Below the pieces are notes generated by a model. It saw nothing but the letters and a program-made list of their open reading frames with translations. It made no database searches and was not told the DNA's origin. The translations under genes were made by a program, and so were the position numbers. Of a stretch of DNA of 9,331 bases, positions 7,505-9,331 are shown piece by piece (the stretch's first letter is position 1; the number at the start of each line of letters is the position of its first letter). Source of the stretch: Actinobacteria bacterium UBA3028 (GTDB lineage: Bacteria > Actinomycetota > Actinomycetes > Nanopelagicales > Nanopelagicaceae); NCBI GenBank assembly GCA_002367715.1, contig DFDL01000026.1:1-9331 (forward strand), written 5' to 3'.

Positions 7505-7535
7505 TTGCTAGGCTCCATCTCGATATTGTTATAAA
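7505..7535 (+). promoter_or_regulatory. Candidate promoter for the dhaK-dhaL pair
   Basis: TATAAA (7530-7535) is a good -10 element about 34 bp before the dhaK ATG. TTGCTA (7505-7510) is a four-of-six match to TTGACA, at a long 19-bp spacing. Transcription would begin near 7542, giving a short leader of about 27 nt. I found no comparably clear promoter for the divergent operon: TTGACT on the minus strand (7489-7484) is a possible -35 but lacks a good -10. Confidence 0.35.
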
Positions 7536-7568
7536 CTGCGCACACCTCGAAGAGATAGGCTCGCCTTT

Positions 7569-8570
7569 ATGCAGAAAATACTGAACATCCCAAAAGAATT
7601 TGTTGGTGAGATGCTCGAAGGCATTCTTCAGGCATATCCAACCCAATTGAAAGCTGTAGATGGTGACAACCATGCCTTGGCTCGCGCAGATGCCCCGATC
7701 GCTGGCAAAGTTGGAATTGCCACAGGAGGTGGCTCGGGTCATCTTCCATTATTCCTGGGTTATGTTGGAAAAGGCTTACTAGATGGAGTAGCAGTTGGAG
7801 ATGTTTTTCAAAGTCCGACAGCAGATCAGATGTTAGCTGTAACCAAGCAAGTTAATTCAGGTGCTGGAGTTCTCTATATATATGGTAATTATGGTGGCGA
7901 TGTAATGAATTTTGATCTAGCTGCTGAGTTAGCTGGGGCTGAGGGAATTCGAGTTGAAACTATTCTAGGAGCCGATGATGTCGCCTCAGCTCCTAAAGGA
8001 GAGGAATCTCGTAGGCGAGGTATTGCAGGAATCTTCTTTCTTTATAAAGTTGCAGGTGCGGCTGCTGCTGCAGGTAAGTCACTAGATGAAGTAGTTACAA
8101 TTACCAAGCGCGCTGCTGCCCAGACCCGAACAATGGGAGTGGCACTTAGCCCAGTCACTCTTCCAACCGTTGGGCATCCAACATTTGAAGTTAAAGCTGG
8201 CGAAATGGAAATTGGCATGGGTATTCATGGCGAGCCAGGCATTAGAAAAGCTAAATTAGAGACTGCAGACCAAATTACTACAGAACTAATCAGCGCGATT
8301 AAGAGTGATTTATCATTAAAGTCCGGAGATAAAGTATGTGTTCTTATGAATAGCCTGGGAGCAACCCCTCCTGAAGAGCTCTATATCATGTACCGTCAAG
8401 TAAAAAAGATTTTCAGTGGCGACGGAATTGATGTAGCCCGGGTATATGTTGGTGAGTTTGCCACTTCGCTAGAGATGGCTGGTGCATCTATTTCGGTTAT
8501 TAGAGTTGACTCAGAACTACTTGGTTACATTAACGCCGCTGCGCACACTCCTTTCTTCACCCAGGTATGA
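7569..8570 (+). CDS. dhaK: Dihydroxyacetone kinase family, substrate-binding subunit (DhaK-like)
   Basis: This subunit holds the ketose substrate, classically dihydroxyacetone, as a covalent hemiaminal on a histidine while DhaL delivers phosphate. It has 333 residues; E. coli DhaK has 356. The catalytic triad is visible with a constant +2 offset from E. coli: H58 in GGGSGHLP (53-60), D111 in NYGGDVMNFD (107-116), and the substrate-binding H220 in GIHGEPGIRK (218-227). The canonical GGGSGHEP motif has Leu instead of Glu at residue 59, and the following GYVGKGLLDGVAVGDVF (64-80) is well conserved. The ATG at 7569 gives the expected N-terminus (KILN.PKEFVGEMLEG); the ribosome-binding site is weak (AGG, 9 nt upstream). 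It is divergent from the transporter operon and overlaps dhaL. The substrate may be dihydroxyacetone or a related ketose such as erythrulose. The family is sure, the substrate is not. Confidence 0.94.
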   Translation: MQKILNIPKEFVGEMLEGILQAYPTQLKAVDGDNHALARADAPIAGKVGIATGGGSGHLPLFLGYVGKGLLDGVAVGDVFQSPTADQMLAVTKQVNSGAGVLYIYGNYGGDVMNFDLAAELAGAEGIRVETILGADDVASAPKGEESRRRGIAGIFFLYKVAGAAAAAGKSLDEVVTITKRAAAQTRTMGVALSPVTLPTVGHPTFEVKAGEMEIGMGIHGEPGIRKAKLETADQITTELISAIKSDLSLKSGDKVCVLMNSLGATPPEELYIMYRQVKKIFSGDGIDVARVYVGEFATSLEMAGASISVIRVDSELLGYINAAAHTPFFTQV

Positions 8571-9154
8571 ATGAGTTTTCCGCAACTTTAGAGAAAGTGG
8601 CCAAGGCGCTGGAGAATAACTCAAAGAGATTTGAGGAGTTAGATTCTGCCGCTGGAGATGGAGACTTAGGAATAACAGCGGGAAAAATTGCTGAAGGAAT
8701 TAGATCTGGCATTTCATTATCTACTGGTGATTTAAAGGCAGATCTGATGATGCTGGGTCGTGAAATTTCAAAGTCAGCGCCCTCAACCTTTGGCACCTTG
8801 TTTGCTACCGGTTTTATTAGAGCTTCAGGGGTGGTCTCAAATGATTGTTCAGCTTTAGAGAATGTTCAAAAAGGCTTCAAGGCTGCATTTGAGGGAATAG
8901 CTGCGCGCGGAAAAGCATCAGTTGGTGAGAGAACTTTGCTCGATGCGCTAGCGCCGGCGCTAACTGCCCTAAATGATGCGAGTGATCTTCGCTCTGGACT
9001 TTCTTCTGCTGCAATAGCTGCCAGAGGTGGTGCAAAAGCAACAGCAGCGATGATGCCACGACATGGTAGGGCTGGATGGATTGGAGAGAGAGCTAAAGGG
9101 CTTGAGGATGCTGGAGCTAATGTCATTGCAGTTGTTTTCGAAGCTCTTCAATAA
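8567..9154 (+). CDS. dhaL: Dihydroxyacetone kinase family, nucleotide-binding subunit (DhaL-like)
   Basis: A 195-residue all-helical nucleotide-binding partner of DhaK (E. coli DhaL is 210). Three Asp residues that should coordinate the two Mg ions and the nucleotide phosphates are present: D26, D31 and D33 in LDSAAGDGDLG (25-35). Other family features are STFGTLFATGF (73-83, in place of the usual GG.SG..YG stretch), VGERTLLDALAPA (119-131, matching VGDKTM.DAL), and the C-terminal lid-like GRAGWIGERAKGLEDAGA (167-184). The ATG overlaps the dhaK stop as ATGA, so the subunits are co-translated in equal amounts. No DhaM phosphotransferase subunit follows, and the next frame is on the opposite strand. 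ATP rather than PEP is therefore the likelier phosphate donor, although a dhaM elsewhere in the genome cannot be excluded. Confidence 0.92.
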   Translation: MNEFSATLEKVAKALENNSKRFEELDSAAGDGDLGITAGKIAEGIRSGISLSTGDLKADLMMLGREISKSAPSTFGTLFATGFIRASGVVSNDCSALENVQKGFKAAFEGIAARGKASVGERTLLDALAPALTALNDASDLRSGLSSAAIAARGGAKATAAMMPRHGRAGWIGERAKGLEDAGANVIAVVFEALQ

Positions 9155-9181
9155 TCTATAAACAGTGATAAATAGTTCTAA

Positions 9182-9331
9182 CTATCCTTCTCTCTCCCCA
9201 AAGAGATCATCTGGAGTCTTAATCTTTCTAAGCTCTCGCTTCATGTTGATCTCACCTGCAAATTTAAGGATTGATTGGGGAAGCTCTTGCCTTGGTTTTT
9301 TCTTCATCAGAAAGAGAGGGATTAAGCACCA
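9182..9331 (-). CDS. C-terminal end of an unidentified gene running off the right edge
   Basis: A minus-strand frame is open from the window edge to TAG at 9182-9184 (50 codons). It enters with a hydrophobic run (WCLIPLFLM), continues into a basic stretch (KKKPRQ), and ends in a charged tail (TPDDLFGEREG). This could be the end of a membrane segment followed by a cytoplasmic tail, but too little is visible to name a family. An ATG at 9307 has no ribosome-binding site, so a longer gene entering from outside is more likely than a 41-residue protein. Its stop lies 27 bp from the dhaL stop, tail to tail. Confidence 0.45.
   Translation of the reverse strand, partial: WCLIPLFLMKKKPRQELPQSILKFAGEINMKRELRKIKTPDDLFGEREG

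Noticed and set aside
7470..7749. Minus-strand open frames of 60-90 codons overlapping the 5' part of dhaK and the intergenic region.
   Set aside because: They lie antisense to a well-supported dhaK, have no ribosome-binding site or recognisable motif, and are shadows of its codon pattern.
8557..9151. Several minus-strand open frames across dhaL.
   Set aside because: They are antisense to a clear DhaL with all Mg-binding Asp residues, and their low-complexity Ser/Ala-rich translations are typical of shadow frames.
9172..9185. Inverted repeat ATAGTT-ct-AACTAT between dhaL and the convergent frame, considered as a bidirectional terminator.
   Set aside because: The stem is short and AT-only with a 2-nt loop and no T-tract, and it runs into the stop codon of the neighbouring frame.

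Overview
The window looks like part of a compact, moderately AT-rich bacterial genome (GC in the 40s by eye, not computed). Genes are tightly packed, with Shine-Dalgarno-led starts that include TTG and GTG. The gene families (an RbsABC-type sugar importer, an FGGY kinase and a split dihydroxyacetone-kinase pair) occur in many bacteria. A streamlined actinobacterium of the freshwater acI/Nanopelagicales kind is my best guess, but an alphaproteobacterial origin is not excluded. No rRNA, tRNA, insertion sequence, integrase or CRISPR array is visible.

Layout. From 7392 down to 43, six minus-strand genes form one apparent operon. In transcription order they are: a periplasmic-type sugar-binding protein (7392-6397); a strong intercistronic hairpin (6364-6340); a two-domain ABC ATPase (6246-4750); two RbsC-like permeases (4753-3719 and 3726-2701); an M42-family metallopeptidase (2701-1613); and an FGGY carbohydrate kinase (1578-43). 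From the ATPase to the peptidase every junction is a stop/start overlap. Divergent from the operon, across a 176-bp intergenic region with inverted repeats, lie dhaK-like (7569-8570) and dhaL-like (8567-9154) genes that overlap by ATGA. A minus-strand reading frame runs off the right edge (9331-9182), with its stop tail-to-tail to dhaL.

Interpretation. The locus reads as a complete uptake and phosphorylation module for a sugar, polyol or short-chain sugar derivative. The binding protein captures the ligand, the ATPase and two permeases import it, and two unrelated kinases (FGGY and DhaK/DhaL) probably act at different steps. A DhaK-type enzyme points to a three- or four-carbon ketose intermediate (dihydroxyacetone or erythrulose-like); this is inference. 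The substrate cannot be read from sequence, and no dehydrogenase, isomerase or regulator lies inside the window. The less ordinary points are the peptidase-family hydrolase translationally coupled to sugar permeases, the heavily degenerate second ATP site of the transporter ATPase, the non-canonical DhaK motif with no DhaM partner in view, and the clustered GGGTC half-sites between the divergent units.
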